Assembly: GCA_949751835.1 (NCBI GenBank)
Contig: CATKHK010000003.1
Span: 62,001-126,000, forward strand
Reading direction: 5' to 3'
Length of the DNA: 64,000 nucleotides
Origin: Blepharisma japonicum
Lineage: Eukaryota > Ciliophora > Heterotrichea > Heterotrichida > Blepharismidae
Part shown: piece by piece, positions 22,704-35,292 of the stretch
Position numbering within the stretch: position 1 is the first letter of the stretch
How the letters are laid out: the number at the start of each line of letters is the position of its first letter
The notes under the pieces: generated by a model
What the model was told of the DNA's origin: nothing
Databases searched by the model: none
What the model saw: the letters and a program-made list of their open reading frames with translations, nothing else
Translations under genes and position numbers: made by a program

Positions 22704-24263
22704 CTAAATGTGATGAGTTATGACTGACTTGTATTTTAAAGGGTCTGTTCCATTAAACCAATGTTTAAGCATGGTGTTTTCTCTTATTGGCGATATTCCC
22801 ATTTCTTCTAACATTTTATCAACATAAAAGGGTGAAAAACTTTGAGAGCTTCTATAAACTGCTCTATCAGCATATAAAGGATAATAATCAATAATTTGCT
22901 TCTTCCTTGTCTCTATATCTTTTTTCATTTCTTCAACTGAGGCAACTTTGACATAACCACGTAATACATCATTAAGCCAACAAGCTTGAATTGAATCATA
23001 AAGAGGGTTACAAAGAACTATAAAGCAGCCTAGAATTGCAATATTTCTGAGGCCAGGGATAAGAATATGGCGATAGTTCCATAAATCATCATTTTTGTGG
23101 GTTGAATCTATAAGGTAATCAGGCTCAAAGCCAGTTGCAAAAATAATGGTATCAGTCTCAATGAGTTTTCCTTTAACAATGACTCCACTTTCATTTATTT
23201 CATCAATAGAGCCTCTTAAAAGCTTAATTTTTCCATTTTTTATATTTTCTTGTGTGATATTTTCGCGTACCCCTGCTGTTTCTCTGACATGTAAAACCTT
23301 TTTATCAGGCTCAAGCTCTTTTATTATTTTATAGCCGTATTGCAAGCCAATTAGCTTTAATAATAAAAACTCTAATGGATATAAATATTTATGAATAAAA
23401 CTATTTTCAGGGTCGTGAATAATCCCAAAAGTTCATATAAATCGAGAAAATGAAGTCCATAAAATAGGAATTTTATAGGGCTTTGACTCTTGAGGATATG
23501 TATATTCCATGTTTCTGACAATTCCAGTTACATCAGCACCATACTCTAATGAAGTATTCATGATGTCAAAGGCACTTTTACCTCCTCCGATAATTATGAC
23601 TTTTTTGGCTTCACAAATATTTTTTGCATTAATAAATTGGCTGCTATGCAATATTTTTCCTTTGAATTTTTCTATACCTGGAGTGTTAGGTATATAAGGG
23701 ATATTATAAAGTCCTGTTGCGATTATTAAAAAATCGTAATTTTTTGACGTCCCATTACTGAAAACCACCCTTCAAGTTTCATCAGTATTTTGAGTAACTT
23801 GCTTTACTTCGGTATTAAATTTGCAAAGCGGTTTTAACTCAAAATGATCGACCATGCTATCAATCCATTCCTTCATTTTAGGCTGCTTAGGGAATGGGTC
23901 ATAGTGATCTGGGATCGGATAATCAGGAATATGATAAGTGTCTTTTGGAGCTTGCAACCCGCTATTATCATAGTTTTCATACCAAACTCCACCTGGCCCA
24001 GGGTTTTTTTCTATAACTTCAATATCATAATCTTGGGTTTTTAGCGTTTTAGCTCCAATTAAGCCAGAAATTCCTCCTCCGATAATTCCAATTGTTTTTG
24101 GATTTTTTGAAATAATATGTTTATTTGGGTGTTGGTCATATGGGACTTTAGGAAGTAATTGATAAGGAGGGCCTGCAGGCTCTGGATGCTTAATATTTGA
24201 AAATAGATAATATCCTGCACCTACTGAAGGTACAATAGTGGTGAAAAATAAAAGCCTTCTCAT
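22704..24263 (-). CDS. Flavin-containing monooxygenase, copy 2
   Basis: 519 residues in one frame with two TGA codons as Trp (NTDET-W-RVVFSN and FSRFI-W-TFGIIHD); copy 1 matches this organisation. FAD motif GIIGGGISGL, FMO fingerprint FKGKILHSSQF, NADPH motif IIGGGKSAFDI and FATGFE are all intact, so it should be active. The N-terminus again has a hydrophobic anchor-like segment (RRLLFFTTIVPSVGAGYYLF). Divergence from copy 1 is substantial in the middle and C-terminal regions, so the tandem duplication is older than the 24.3-30.4 kb segmental one. Different substrate ranges are possible (inference). Confidence 0.9.
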
Positions 24264-24355
24264 ATTTTTTCAGTTATTTTAAAATGCATACTGCTATAAA
24301 TAACTATGGATCCTCATATAATCTTAAATATTTTAGTTTAAAAATTTTGGTCAGC

Positions 24356-25225
24356 CTACTTATAAGATGGCGACCTTCTGCTAAACTCTTCTTTCTTAAT
24401 AGGACTTGGAGTACTTTCTTGCAAGAAATCCCTTGTTCTTATCCCTGACTTGAATGGGGTTGTCACTTGGGGATTTCTTTCTTCATAATCTTGATATCTG
24501 TCTCCATATCCTCTTCTCTCATTTTCGTATCTTTTCTGATAATCACTTTTTTCTATCTCATTTCTTTTTTCTATCAATTCCTGCACATCCTTTGTTTTCT
24601 TTTCTTTTTCTTCTACGCACAGCTGTAGCTCAAGCTCTCTTTCATTTGCAATTCTTTTTTCTTTTTCCAGCTCTTCTTCTAGTTGTAAAAGTAAATTTTC
24701 CTGTGATTTTACATATTCTTCCATTCTCCTTATTTCTTCTTGTTTTTGGCTAATTATTTCTTGGTCTTTTTTGTGTATTTCTTCCTGGTATTTTAATATT
24801 CCTTGGTTACTTATATATTCTCTCATTTTACTTTCTAAGGTTTTAAGCAAAATAGTAGTTTCTTGTTGTAGCGCGATTTCTTTTTCCTTATTCGATTTTA
24901 TTGAATTTTCTTTTTGTTTAAGCTCTGAAGAAATTTGATTGTCTTCTTCTTGGAGCTTGGCAAGCTGGTCTCGTAACGATTTAATTTCATTTTCTGGCAA
25001 ATCTGCCTCAAGATCGGAAATCATTTTTTCAAGGCTTTCAATTTCTTCAGCAATGCCTTCAGCTTCATGCTGATGAATTTGAATTTCTGTGTTATGCTTT
25101 TCAACCTGCTTGTCTATGTCTTGCTTGCAGGATTGGAGATAGTCAATTTCTTGCTGAATGGAGGAAATGTCGCTTTTTCACGGTTCTGATGAAAATTCAG
25201 AGTGCGAGATGGGAAATAGGGACAT
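24356..25225 (-). CDS. Coiled-coil protein, intact copy
   Basis: 289 residues from MSLFPISHSEF to TAG, with one TGA (Trp) at codon 16. Residues about 20-225 are an almost unbroken coiled coil rich in Glu, Lys and Gln (heptads through SSIQQEIDYLQ, LRDQLAKLQEEDNQ and KEEIRRMEEY-like segments). The tail is basic with Ser/Thr-Pro sites (STPSPIKKEE), possible kinase targets. Such proteins are usually structural, for example cytoskeletal or basal-body components, but no specific family was recognised. The second copy at 27491-28358 has two frameshifts, so this one is probably the working gene. Confidence 0.8.
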
Positions 25226-25482
25226 TTTATTTAAAAGAAGAGATATTAATTGAAGAAATCATAAGATAAAACGTGCAAAAATTGAAAGATATATTTTTGT
25301 ACTCAAATATGAATTATTAATTATTGTTCTATATGAAGTTCTTATTTAATATTTTGGATTATCTAAAGTACCAGAATATATATTTAATCAAAATTTATCA
25401 CACTTCTCAATAATTATTTTTATTATGCAAGATTGATAAATTAAATTAAAATCAATACTTCTAAGATAATACAGTTGTTTCT

Positions 25483-26439
25483 CTATATAGCACACAAGAT
25501 ACCTCCAATAATAGTCGTTACAATAGAAGTAGCATGATGGATTATACTAGTATGACTACTAATAATACTGCAAGCTTGCCTAGTTGTCGATATTATTTCA
25601 CTCCATTCAACTAGCTGTTTTTTCAGTTTTTCACAATCATAAGATTTTTTTGAAGACTTAATCAATTTTTTATCATTCCAAACTTCAGCCCTTGACTTTC
25701 AATCTTTATCTGTAAAAATTCCCTTCAATTTTTTATTATTAACAAACTCGCCCTCAAATCTCGTCCCATCTCCATAATACATGACGCCATTGCCGTTCAT
25801 TCCTTCATTTTGGAATCCTATATACATATCTCCGTTTGGCCATTTAAAAGTTCCATTCCCATGCTTTAAGCCATTACAATAGCTTCCTTCATATTCTCTT
25901 CCGTCAGAAAAAGTATAAATTCCTTGGCCATGCATCAAATCGTTATCAAAATTTCCGTCATAGATAGCACCGTCTTTGTATATAAATCTTCCATGCCCAT
26001 GTAATTTGGAATTCTTGAATGATCCATTATATCTCTGACAATCAGCAAAATAAATTTCCCCTTTTCCATGTAGCTCCTCATTTTGCCATTTACCTTTTAA
26101 TATAGTACCGTCAGAGGTGGTTAAAGTGCCTTGCCCGTTTATATGGGAATTTTCAAATTCTCCTTCATAAACTTGTCCATTAGGCCATGAGAAATTTCCT
26201 TGCCCTTGCTTTTGCCCCATTATAAAGTCACCTTCGTACCTTCTTCCATCTGGAAAGCATAGACTACCTTTGCCGTGAAAACAGCCATTCGACCATTCAC
26301 CATCATAAGTATAACCATTTCCATAAACCATAAACCCTCTTCCATGAGGTATGTAATTATTTGTATGAGGATCTTCAAAAGCCGAACCTTCGTAGAAGTC
26401 ATGATCTGTATGGAAACTGACATCATAGAGGTTTTGCAT
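25483..26439 (-). CDS. MORN-repeat protein with hydrophobic C-terminus, copy 1
   Basis: 318 residues. Residues about 30-240 hold roughly nine MORN repeats (YxGxWxxGxxHGxGxxxxxDGxxY), a beta-hairpin array that binds phospholipids or proteins and is common in ciliate cortical and basal-body proteins. The last ~20 residues are hydrophobic (SIVTTIIGGILCAI), like a tail anchor. One TGA at 25696-25698 replaces GGA of copy 2, so it is a Gly-to-Trp change rather than a stop in this code. A three-base deletion relative to copy 2 removes Gln in YIG[Q]FQNEG. The frame is otherwise open, which argues the copy is still used. Confidence 0.85.
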
Positions 26440-27049
26440 TATTTTCTGTCTAAAATTTATAGAACAATTAAAAATGGATGAAGGTTAGCTTTGCTTCAAT
26501 TCAAATGTTGATATGAAGAGCAACAGATGTAGGTTTTTCTAAAATAAATAAATGCTATAGTTAAAATAAGAAGATTGATTCATAGTATTTAAATATTTTA
26601 ATAAAAAATTATAAGAAATTAAATTAAAATGAAAAATATGATAATTTTATATTTAAAAAAGCAGACAGGACAGGAAACTTCATTCAGTTTAATTTCTTAG
26701 CTTTATATATACGAAAATTGATCAAAAATTCTTTTCCTTTATAGAATTATAAAAATTATAGTAAAATATGAAAATATGGTTAACTTTAGAAATAAAATTG
26801 ATCTATTAAGAAGACTACTAATGCTTCAATATTACATAGTTCAGTCAATAATATTTCAATATCTGAAAACAATTAATATAAAATTAAATTTAGGGTTTTT
26901 CAATACAACAAAGATATTCTATTTTTTATTATTAACAGCAATCTTCATTAAGGAATTAAAGGATGCTGAAGGCACGCGCACAAAACTAATAATTAAAGAA
27001 TAAAAATCAGCTATAAATATTTACGATAGAAGCTTTTACTAAGATTTAA
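26440..27049. other. Duplicated intergenic region
   Basis: Matches 29584-30190 closely. A 75-codon plus-strand ORF at 26776 is broken by TAA in the other copy, so I do not call it. It should carry the MORN promoter and the original RuvBL1 3' flank. Confidence 0.5.
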
Positions 27050-27241
27050 TTAAGAAATATAATGATCGGCTTGTTCTCTTAAAATCTGTGCGCTTTGTTT
27101 TCCATGGAAGAAAAGTTTTCCAGCTTCTTCGACATCAGCTCTGCATATTTTGTCTCTGCCATTTGTTTCTGCAATGATTCTGCTTGGGGTTAATAGCTGC
27201 ATTACATATCGTAATGTTGTTTGTGATCCTTTTTTTCTCAT
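27050..27241 (-). pseudogene. RuvBL1 C-terminal fragment at duplication join
   Basis: About 57 codons identical or nearly so to the C-terminus of the RuvBL1 gene at 30191-31558 ([20 protein letters not shown] onward). They are preceded by a few unrelated codons and lack the whole ATPase core. It is a by-product of the segmental duplication and cannot make a working protein. Confidence 0.88.
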
Positions 27242-27397
27242 TTAAAATTAATATTGTGAATTAAGTCTCTTTGGTTTAAAGAGATTTAATAATTTTATGG
27301 TTTTATCATCTGCCATTTTTTAAATCTGCGATTTTGACTTAGTCATTTTTCCAAAATGGCTCCATAGCAAAAAAATAAGGAACTTTTTTTGTTGTTG
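27230..27397. other. Unique filler between duplicated units
   Basis: About 168 bp without a match to either unit, lying exactly between the end of unit 1 and the start of unit 2. It contains an inverted pair (CCATTTTT and CAAAATGG near 27317-27360). It may be sequence inserted when the duplication formed. Confidence 0.45.
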
Positions 27398-27490
27398 TAT
27401 TTTTTCAGTTATTTTAAAATGCATACTGCTATCAATAACTATGGATCCTCATATAATCTTAAATATTTTAGTTTAAAAATTTTGATCAGC

Positions 27491-28358
27491 CTACTTATAA
27501 GATGGCGACCTTCTGCTAAACTCTTCTTTCTTAATAGGACTTGGAGTACTTTCTTGCAAGAAATCCCTTGTTCTTATCCCTGACTTGAATGGAGTTGCCA
27601 CTTGGGGATTTCTTTCTTCATAATCTTGATATCTGTCTCCATATCCTCTTCTCTCATTTTCGTATCTTTTTTGATAATCACTCTTTTCTATCTCATTTCT
27701 TTTTTCTATCAATTCCTGCACATCCTTTGTTTTCTTTTCTTTTCTTCTACACACAGCTGTTGCTCAAGCTCTCTTTCATTTGCAATTCTTTTTTCTTTTT
27801 CCAGCTCTTCTTCTAGTTGTAAAAGCAAATTTTTCTGTGATTTTGCATATTCTTCCATTCTCCGTATTTCTTCTTGTTTTTGGCTAATTATTTCTTGGTC
27901 TTTTTTGTGTATTTCTTCCTGGTATTTTAATATTCCTTGGTTGCTTATATATTCTCTCATTTACTTTCTAAAGTTTTAAGCAAAATAGTAGTTTCTTGTT
28001 GTAGCACGATTTCTTTTTCCTTATTCGATTTTATTGAATTTTCTTTTTGTTTAAGCTCTGAAGAAATTTGATTGTCTTCTTCTTGGAGCTTGGCAAGCTG
28101 GTCTCGTAACGATTTAATTTCATTTTCAGGCAAATCTGCCTCAAGATCAGAAATCATTTTTTCAAGGCTTTCAATTTCTTCAGCAATGCCTTCAGCTTCA
28201 TGCTGATGAATTTGAATTTCTGTGTTATGCTTTTCTAGCTGCTTGTCTATGTCTTGTTTGCAGGATTGGAGATATTCAATTTCTTGCTGAATGGAGAAAA
28301 TGTCACTTTTTCACGGTTCTGATGAAAATTCAGAGTGCGAGATGGGAAATAGGGACAT
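27491..28358 (-). pseudogene. Coiled-coil protein, frameshifted copy
   Basis: Nearly identical to 24356-25225 but with two single-base deletions: one in a T-run near 27748 and one near 27960 (TCATTTTACT became TCATTTACT). They split the frame into three overlapping pieces. The start (ATG at 28358), the TGA-Trp and the stop are retained, so the breaks are recent. Homopolymer sequencing error is the main alternative. Confidence 0.75.
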
Positions 28359-28623
28359 TTTGTTTAAAAGAAGAACGAGATATTAATTGAAGAAATCATA
28401 AGATAAAACGTGCAAAAAAATTGAAAGATATATTTTTGTACTTATATATGAATTATTAATAATTATTTTGGATGTAGTTCTTATTTAATATTTTGGATTA
28501 TCTAAAGTACCAGAATATATATATTTAATCAAAATTAATCACACTTCTCAATAATTATTTTTATTATGTAAGATTGATAAATTAAATTAAAATCAATACT
28601 TTTAGGATAATACAGTCGTTTCT

Positions 28624-29583
28624 CTATAAAACACTCAAGATACCTCCAATAATAGTCGTTACAATAGGAACAGCACGTTGAATTAGAGAAATAAGATTAT
28701 GAATAATACTGCAAGCTTTCCTAGTTGTCGATATTATTTCACTCCATTTAACTAGTTGTTTTTGCAGTTTTTCACAATCAGTAGTTTTTTTTGAAGACTT
28801 AATCAATTTTTGATCATGCCAAACTTCAGCCCTTGACTTTCCATCTTGATCTGTAAAAATTCCCTTCAATTTTTTATTATTAACAAACTCGCCCTCAAAT
28901 CTCGTCCCATCTCTATATTTCATGACACCATTGCCGTTCATTCCTTCATTTTGGAATTGTCCTATATACGTATTTCCGTTTGGCCATTTAAAAGTTCCAT
29001 TCCCATGCCTTAAGCCATTACAATAGCTTCCTTCATATTTTCCCCCGTCAGGAAAAGTATAAGTTCCTTGGCCATTAATCAAATCATTATCAAAATTTCC
29101 GTCATAGATAGCACCGTCTTTGTATATAAATCTCCCATGCCCATGTAATTTGGAATTCTTGAATGATCCACTGTATCTCTGACCATCAGGAAAATCAATT
29201 TCCCCTCTTCCATGCAGCTCCTCATTTTGCCATATACCTTTTAATATTGTTCCGTCAGGGGTGGTTAAAGTGCCTTGCCCGTTTATATGGGAATTATCAA
29301 ATTCTCCTTCATAAACTCGTCCATTAGGCCATTGGAAATTTCCTTGCCCTTGCTTTTTCCCCATTATAAAGTCACCTACGTACCTTCTTCCATCTGGAAA
29401 GCATAGAACACCTTCGCCGTGATAGCAGCCATTCGACCATTCGCCGTCATAAGTATAACCATTTCCATAAACCATAAACCCTCTTCCATGAGGTATGTGG
29501 TTATTTGTGTAAGGATCTTTAAAAGCCAAGCCCTCGTAGAAGTCATGAGCTGTACGGAAACTGACATGATCGAGGTTTTGCAT
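28624..29583 (-). CDS. MORN-repeat protein with hydrophobic C-terminus, copy 2
   Basis: 319 residues with no TGA, TAA stop. It has the same architecture as copy 1: a short head (MQNLDHVSFRTAHDFYEG), about nine MORN repeats, a charged linker with KSSKK, and a hydrophobic end (PIVTTIIGGILSVL) that may anchor it in a membrane. The start is the ATG equivalent to that of copy 1; the frame stays open nine codons further upstream but has no ATG there. Differences from copy 1 are scattered and mostly keep the MORN pattern, so both copies appear constrained. Confidence 0.86.
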   Translation of the reverse strand: MQNLDHVSFRTAHDFYEGLAFKDPYTNNHIPHGRGFMVYGNGYTYDGEWSNGCYHGEGVLCFPDGRRYVGDFIMGKKQGQGNFQWPNGRVYEGEFDNSHINGQGTLTTPDGTILKGIWQNEELHGRGEIDFPDGQRYSGSFKNSKLHGHGRFIYKDGAIYDGNFDNDLINGQGTYTFPDGGKYEGSYCNGLRHGNGTFKWPNGNTYIGQFQNEGMNGNGVMKYRDGTRFEGEFVNNKKLKGIFTDQDGKSRAEVWHDQKLIKSSKKTTDCEKLQKQLVKWSEIISTTRKACSIIHNLISLIQRAVPIVTTIIGGILSVL

Positions 29584-30190
29584 TATTTTCTGTCTAAAAT
29601 TATAGAACAATTAAAAATGGATGAAGGTTAGCTTTTCCTTCAATTCAAATTTTGATAGGAAGAGCAACGGATGTAGTTTTTCTAAAATAAATAAATGCTA
29701 TAGTTAAAATAAGAAGATTGATCCATAATATTTGAATATTTTAATAAAAAAATATAAGAAATTAAATTAAAATGAAAAATAATGAAAATTATATTCAAGA
29801 AAGCAGGCAGGGCAGGAAACTTCATTCAGTTTAATTTCTTAGCTTTATATATACGAAAATTGATCAAAAATTCTTTTCCTTTATATAAATAATAATTATA
29901 GTAAATATGAAAATATGGTTTAATTAAGAAATAAAATTGAACTATTAAGAAGACTGCAAATACTCCAATATTGATTACTTTAGTCAATAGTATTTCAATA
30001 TCTGAAAACAATTAATATAAAATTAAATTTAGGGTTTTTCAAGACAATAAAGACATTCCATTTTTTATCGTTAACAGCAATCTTCATTAAGGGATTAAAG
30101 GATGCTGAAGGCACGTGCACAAAACTAATAATTAAAGAATAAAAATCAGTCATAATTTTTTTTACGATAGAAGCTTTTACTAAGATTTAA
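29584..30190. other. Duplicated intergenic region, second copy
   Basis: Between the MORN start and the RuvBL1 stop. It matches 26440-27049 with small indels. No gene. Confidence 0.5.
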
Positions 30191-31579
<1,389 letters not shown>

Positions 31580-31734
31580 CTAGAATGCAATAGATTTAGC
31601 TCATAATGCTAATTTTTGAAATTTCCTTTAAAATAGCAATTCTAAAGAGAATTATGCAATTATTTGCATTATAATAGTGGTATTATTATCTTTATAATAC
31701 CTTTAATAAAACCTGTGAAATTTTACTAAAATTA

Positions 31735-33309
31735 ATGGACAAAGATAAGTGAAATCAAATCTTACTCTTAGGTGCTGCTACACTTGGCTTTATTGGTCTT
31801 CTTCATTACAGAAAATCATTAAGCACCCGTAAGACAATCCGTCGAACCACATCCCAAGTCCGTCAAATTGAAAAACTTGAGAAAATTCTTAACGAGCAAA
31901 AAGCAATAGAGCACGACATCCAAAGAGGTGTCAGGGCTCCAAAAATGCTGCCTCCTCCTGAAGGAAAAGTATTTTTAAACCCTCTTTTAGGAACAGGGGT
32001 GAAGCAAGATATTAACTCAGGAAGAGCATTTCTCCCAGAATCTGTATTTAACAAAGTTGGTGGATATTTGGTTGCTGATAATGCCTTTTCAATTGACTCA
32101 TCTTCTGCTGGAGGGTCAATTTTATTGGTAAAAGGATCTCCTAGAATGGAAATTGTTATGAATCCCAAAAATGTTAAAGCCGCAATCGTTACATGTGGAG
32201 GCCTATGTCCCGGTCTAAACGTAGTCATCCGAGAAATCGTTATGTCACTGCACTATAATTACGATACAACTGAAATATATGGCATATGAAATGGCTATTC
32301 AGGCTTTTATACTGAAGGTTTTATAAAAAAGCTTACTCCTTCTGACGTAGTAGACATTCATACTCTTGGAGGAACGATTTTAAAGACTTCCCGTGGTGGC
32401 TGGAATTTAGAAAAAATCGCTGATTGTATTGAAGAAAGAGGCTTTAACCAAATTTATGTGATTGGTGGGGATGGGACACATAGAGGGATTAATGCACTTG
32501 TAGAGGAAATGGAAAGGAGAAATCTTCCTGTTTTTATTGCAGGAATTCCTAAGACTATTGATAATGATATACCAATTATTGATAAATCATTTGGATTTGA
32601 TACAAGTGTAGAAGAAGCCCAAAGGGCAATTGATTCTGCCAATATTGAAGCCAATAGTGCTGAATACGGAGTTGGACTTGTAAAGCTAATGGGCAGGAAC
32701 AGTGGCTTTATCGCTATGCAAGCTTCAATTGCAAATAGAAACGTCAATGTCTGCTTGATCCCTGAGTCTGAATATGAGTTATCAGGACCAAATGGCGTTT
32801 ATAACTATATTTTAGAAAGACTCAAGGTAAAAAAGCATGCTGTTGTAGTTGTAGCTGAAGGAGCTGCTGTATCCTGTAAAGACGAAAAACTAGTAATGTC
32901 AGGGACTGATGCATCAGGAAACCCTATTTTATATGATATTGGAAAACATTTAAGAGATGGAATTGTGAAATACTGCAAAGAGCATGGTATGAATATTACC
33001 TTAAAATATATTGATCCTACTTATATGATTAGAACTGTCCCTGCCAATTCTGGTGATAAAGTTTTATGTGCAACTTTAGCACAAGCTGCAGTTCATGGTA
33101 CTTTTGCTGGGTTTACAGGATTTTCTGTTGGTTGTGTAGGCGGAGCCCCTTGCTTTATTCCTATAGATTTAATGATTTCGACTAGAGAAGGTAAAAACTC
33201 CTTACCTGGTCAACGAAGAGTAGACTTAGAAGGAAATTATATGTGGTGGAGACTGATGGCTTCAACAGGACAGCCAAGCTTTATTAATGAGGTTCAAGAA
33301 CTTAATTAA
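31735..33309 (+). CDS. Plant-type phosphofructokinase with N-terminal membrane segment
   Basis: 524 residues with two TGA codons as Trp (KDK-W-NQI near the start and IYGI-W-NGYSGF). It phosphorylates fructose 6-phosphate in glycolysis. Motifs: TCGGLCPGLN, GGDGTHRG (the Gly after GGD favours ATP over pyrophosphate), PKTIDNDI, GFDTSVEEAQRAI and KLMGRNSGFIAM, all as in plant ATP-PFKs. The Lys in PKTIDND is the form shared with PPi enzymes, so phosphoryl-donor choice is not certain. Residues about 8-23 (ILLLGAATLGFIGLLHY) are hydrophobic and are followed by a basic stretch, a signal-anchor-like leader not usual for PFK. The start at 31735 is supported by the continuous frame. Confidence 0.9.
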
Positions 33310-33315
33310 CTATTC

Positions 33316-33540
33316 AAAAATATTTGATCAATTATCTTTATAACTTCTTTTAAAGCTTCGTTGAAAGAATTACCATAATATAATGTGGATGTTCTTTACA
33401 GTTTTCTTATAATTTTTTACATAAACTAAAGAATTCTTTCATCAGGTTAATCATAAAAAATATAGATATCTTCTTGAGATCTTCTAATACAGTTTCATAT
33501 CGATATTTACCTTTTCAGTGATTATCTCTAGGTAATTATA
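33316..33540 (-). pseudogene. Decayed C-terminal fragment of an alpha/beta hydrolase
   Basis: Sequence aligns over about 200 bp with the C-terminal coding part of the hydrolase at 33577-34356 but carries many indels and stops. It is an old member of the array, or its edge, on the same strand as the living copies. Confidence 0.6.
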
Positions 33541-33576
33541 AATTTTATTGTTGATAATTATTTAAGGATTATAATA

Positions 33577-34356
33577 TTAATTACTCAAGATAATATTTTG
33601 AACTATCTCTATAACTTCATCGAAAACTCCAAAGTACAAATCATCACATTCTAACATAAAATGCCCTTTGCATTTTTCTTTTAAAACTCTTACATACTCT
33701 AAAGAATCAGCATAAGGACAAATTTCATCGTTATTTGCATGTATAATATAAAAGTCTCCTTGAGATCTTTCACAATAAAATTCCATGTCAGTGTTCATGC
33801 ATTCCTCAACCATCTCTAACGTGCATTTTCATTGAACCCCTAAAATCGTATGAAAAACTGTTTTTTCTTTCTTTAATACTGCATATGTCTCTTTCATAAA
33901 ATCAGGTAAAACGTTCATATGAAATCTTGCTGATAATGATATAATTTTCTTAATCTGGCCATATAAAGCAGAATAAACAAATAGGCTCGGCGCTGTTTTG
34001 GCTATACCAATAATTCCTTCTACTTCGTAGCCCCTAGAAATTAATAAATTAACTGCGTCATCTATATCGTCAGCATCTCTTCTATAGCCTCCATATAAGC
34101 GCTCACCTTGGCTATTCTCAAACCCTGTGTACTCGAATTTAAATGTATTTACATTTAAATTACTATGCAGAAATTCACATATGATAAATAAGTGTGAAGG
34201 TCACATTTGAGCTATCATTCAGATCTTTTTGTCGTCAGAATTTTTTATTGAAAAGTTGCAAGACAGCTGCAAGCCACTCCTATTTGTAAAGTAAGAAATA
34301 TTTCTGTCGTCAGTATGATTTTCAACTCCAGCGAAGTTATTTGGTATAATTGACAT
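33577..34356 (-). CDS. Alpha/beta-hydrolase paralogue 1, predicted inactive
   Basis: 259 residues with three TGA codons as Trp; at two of them (34201 and 34219) paralogue 3 has TGG. The fold matches the S33-like group typified by plant hydrolases with GHSKG and GADHEF motifs. Here the nucleophile elbow reads GIAKTAPS (Ser replaced by Ala) and the catalytic His block reads ECDDLYF (His replaced by Asp), while the acid loop NNDEICP is kept. Two of three triad residues are lost in an open frame, so it is probably a pseudoenzyme. Closest to paralogue 3, with which it shares upstream DNA. Confidence 0.85.
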
Positions 34357-34399
34357 TAAAATTGTAATTTAAAAAAAGTTTTTCAATTTTTTATAAAAA

Positions 34400-34436
34400 T
34401 TTTATGCTTGCAGCATCATTTTTATAATTTTTCTAG
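34400..34436 (-). repeat. Upstream block shared by hydrolases 1 and 3
   Basis: GCAGCATCATTTTTATAATT followed by a CTAG-containing end lies about 45-80 bp upstream of the start codon and recurs at 37378-37410 in front of paralogue 3. It is either a shared promoter element or simply part of the duplicated unit. Confidence 0.4.
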
Positions 34437-34689
34437 CGTTAAACTTAAACCAAAATTTTCCTTTCCTCTAATTTTATTTTTTTAAAACGTTTTTGATTTT
34501 TTTTTGTCAATTTTAGAAAAAGTATTTAATTTGAAAAATAGTTCAACAATACTTAAAAATTTATATATTTAAAAAAAATTTATTTGGTTGATAATTTGAT
34601 GAGCTTTATCAATTTCACCATTCTCGTTCTAGCAAGAATATTATTGATTTAAACTAAAATGGCATTTGGATTTCTCATAAAATGTTTTA

Positions 34690-35140
34690 TAAAGCCTAAA
34701 TAATCTGATAAGGGATTGTTTCATCAGCGTCTCCATGAAGAAGACCTATGCTGCTTCGCATTAGAGAAAACATTACGGAGTACCAAATAGTGTTTTTTGA
34801 TATGATTTTCTTATCCCAAAGTAGAAATCACCAGGATATGAAATGAGAGAGATATAGATGCCGCTGTTGTTTATTTTAATATCCCAAGGCTTTATATCTT
34901 AAGAAATTGTCGAGCAATAAAGTCAGCAACTGTATAAATTACTTATTTTTTATATAGTGAACTAAAGAAATATTTGCTATTATTCTAAATTTCATATTAA
35001 ACTTATCCAAGCATTATGAGAAGCACGATGCAATTTTTAAATCAAATGGAGAAGTAATACATATCGTATTCTTTAAGCAAAACAGAAATAATTTTAAGAA
35101 GTATTCGGAATATTATTATCAGTTTAGAACTGATATAATG
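34690..35140. pseudogene. Rearranged hydrolase relic with inverted half
   Basis: 34690-34790 resembles the C-terminal coding part of the hydrolases on the minus strand (acid-loop region). About 34847-35140 resembles the middle of paralogue 2 on the plus strand: DAIFKSNGEV at 35020-35055 compares with DAIIKSNGEI, and the match extends upstream through the SKSA elbow region. The two halves therefore point towards each other with many stops: a decayed, partly inverted copy. Confidence 0.65.
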
Positions 35141-35292
35141 TGAGAAATCTTTTTAAAAAATAAATTTTATATCCAAAAATATCGAAAGTTATTTCTGTAT
35201 AGTAAAAATTGCTCAGCATTTTTGGGAATTTTATATGCAATCTTTCTTTTATTTTATCCATTTTCTCTTAAAATTAAATTTATGTAACTTTG

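Larger units (their letters stand above)
24263..27229. repeat. Segmental duplication, unit 1
   Basis: About 2.97 kb nearly identical to 27398-30370. The left end is the TATTTTTTCAG block beside the FMO start codon. The right end is inside the C-terminal coding region of RuvBL1 (match ends at ...TTTGTGATCC). It carries the coiled-coil gene, a MORN gene and a RuvBL1 3' fragment. Confidence 0.88.

Noticed and set aside
26776-27003. 75-codon plus-strand ORF in duplicated intergenic DNA
   Set aside because: The equivalent region of the second unit (about 29910-30140) has TAA near its start, so it is not conserved.
27589-27979. Long plus-strand ORFs over the coiled-coil copy (also at 24454)
   Set aside because: They are antisense images of a Glu/Lys-rich coiled coil, giving Phe/Ser/Leu-rich junk.
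29584-29610. GTTCTATAATTTTAG as a 15-nt intron before MORN copy 2
   Set aside because: It lies upstream of the ATG and copy 1 has 16 nt here; no frame evidence for splicing.
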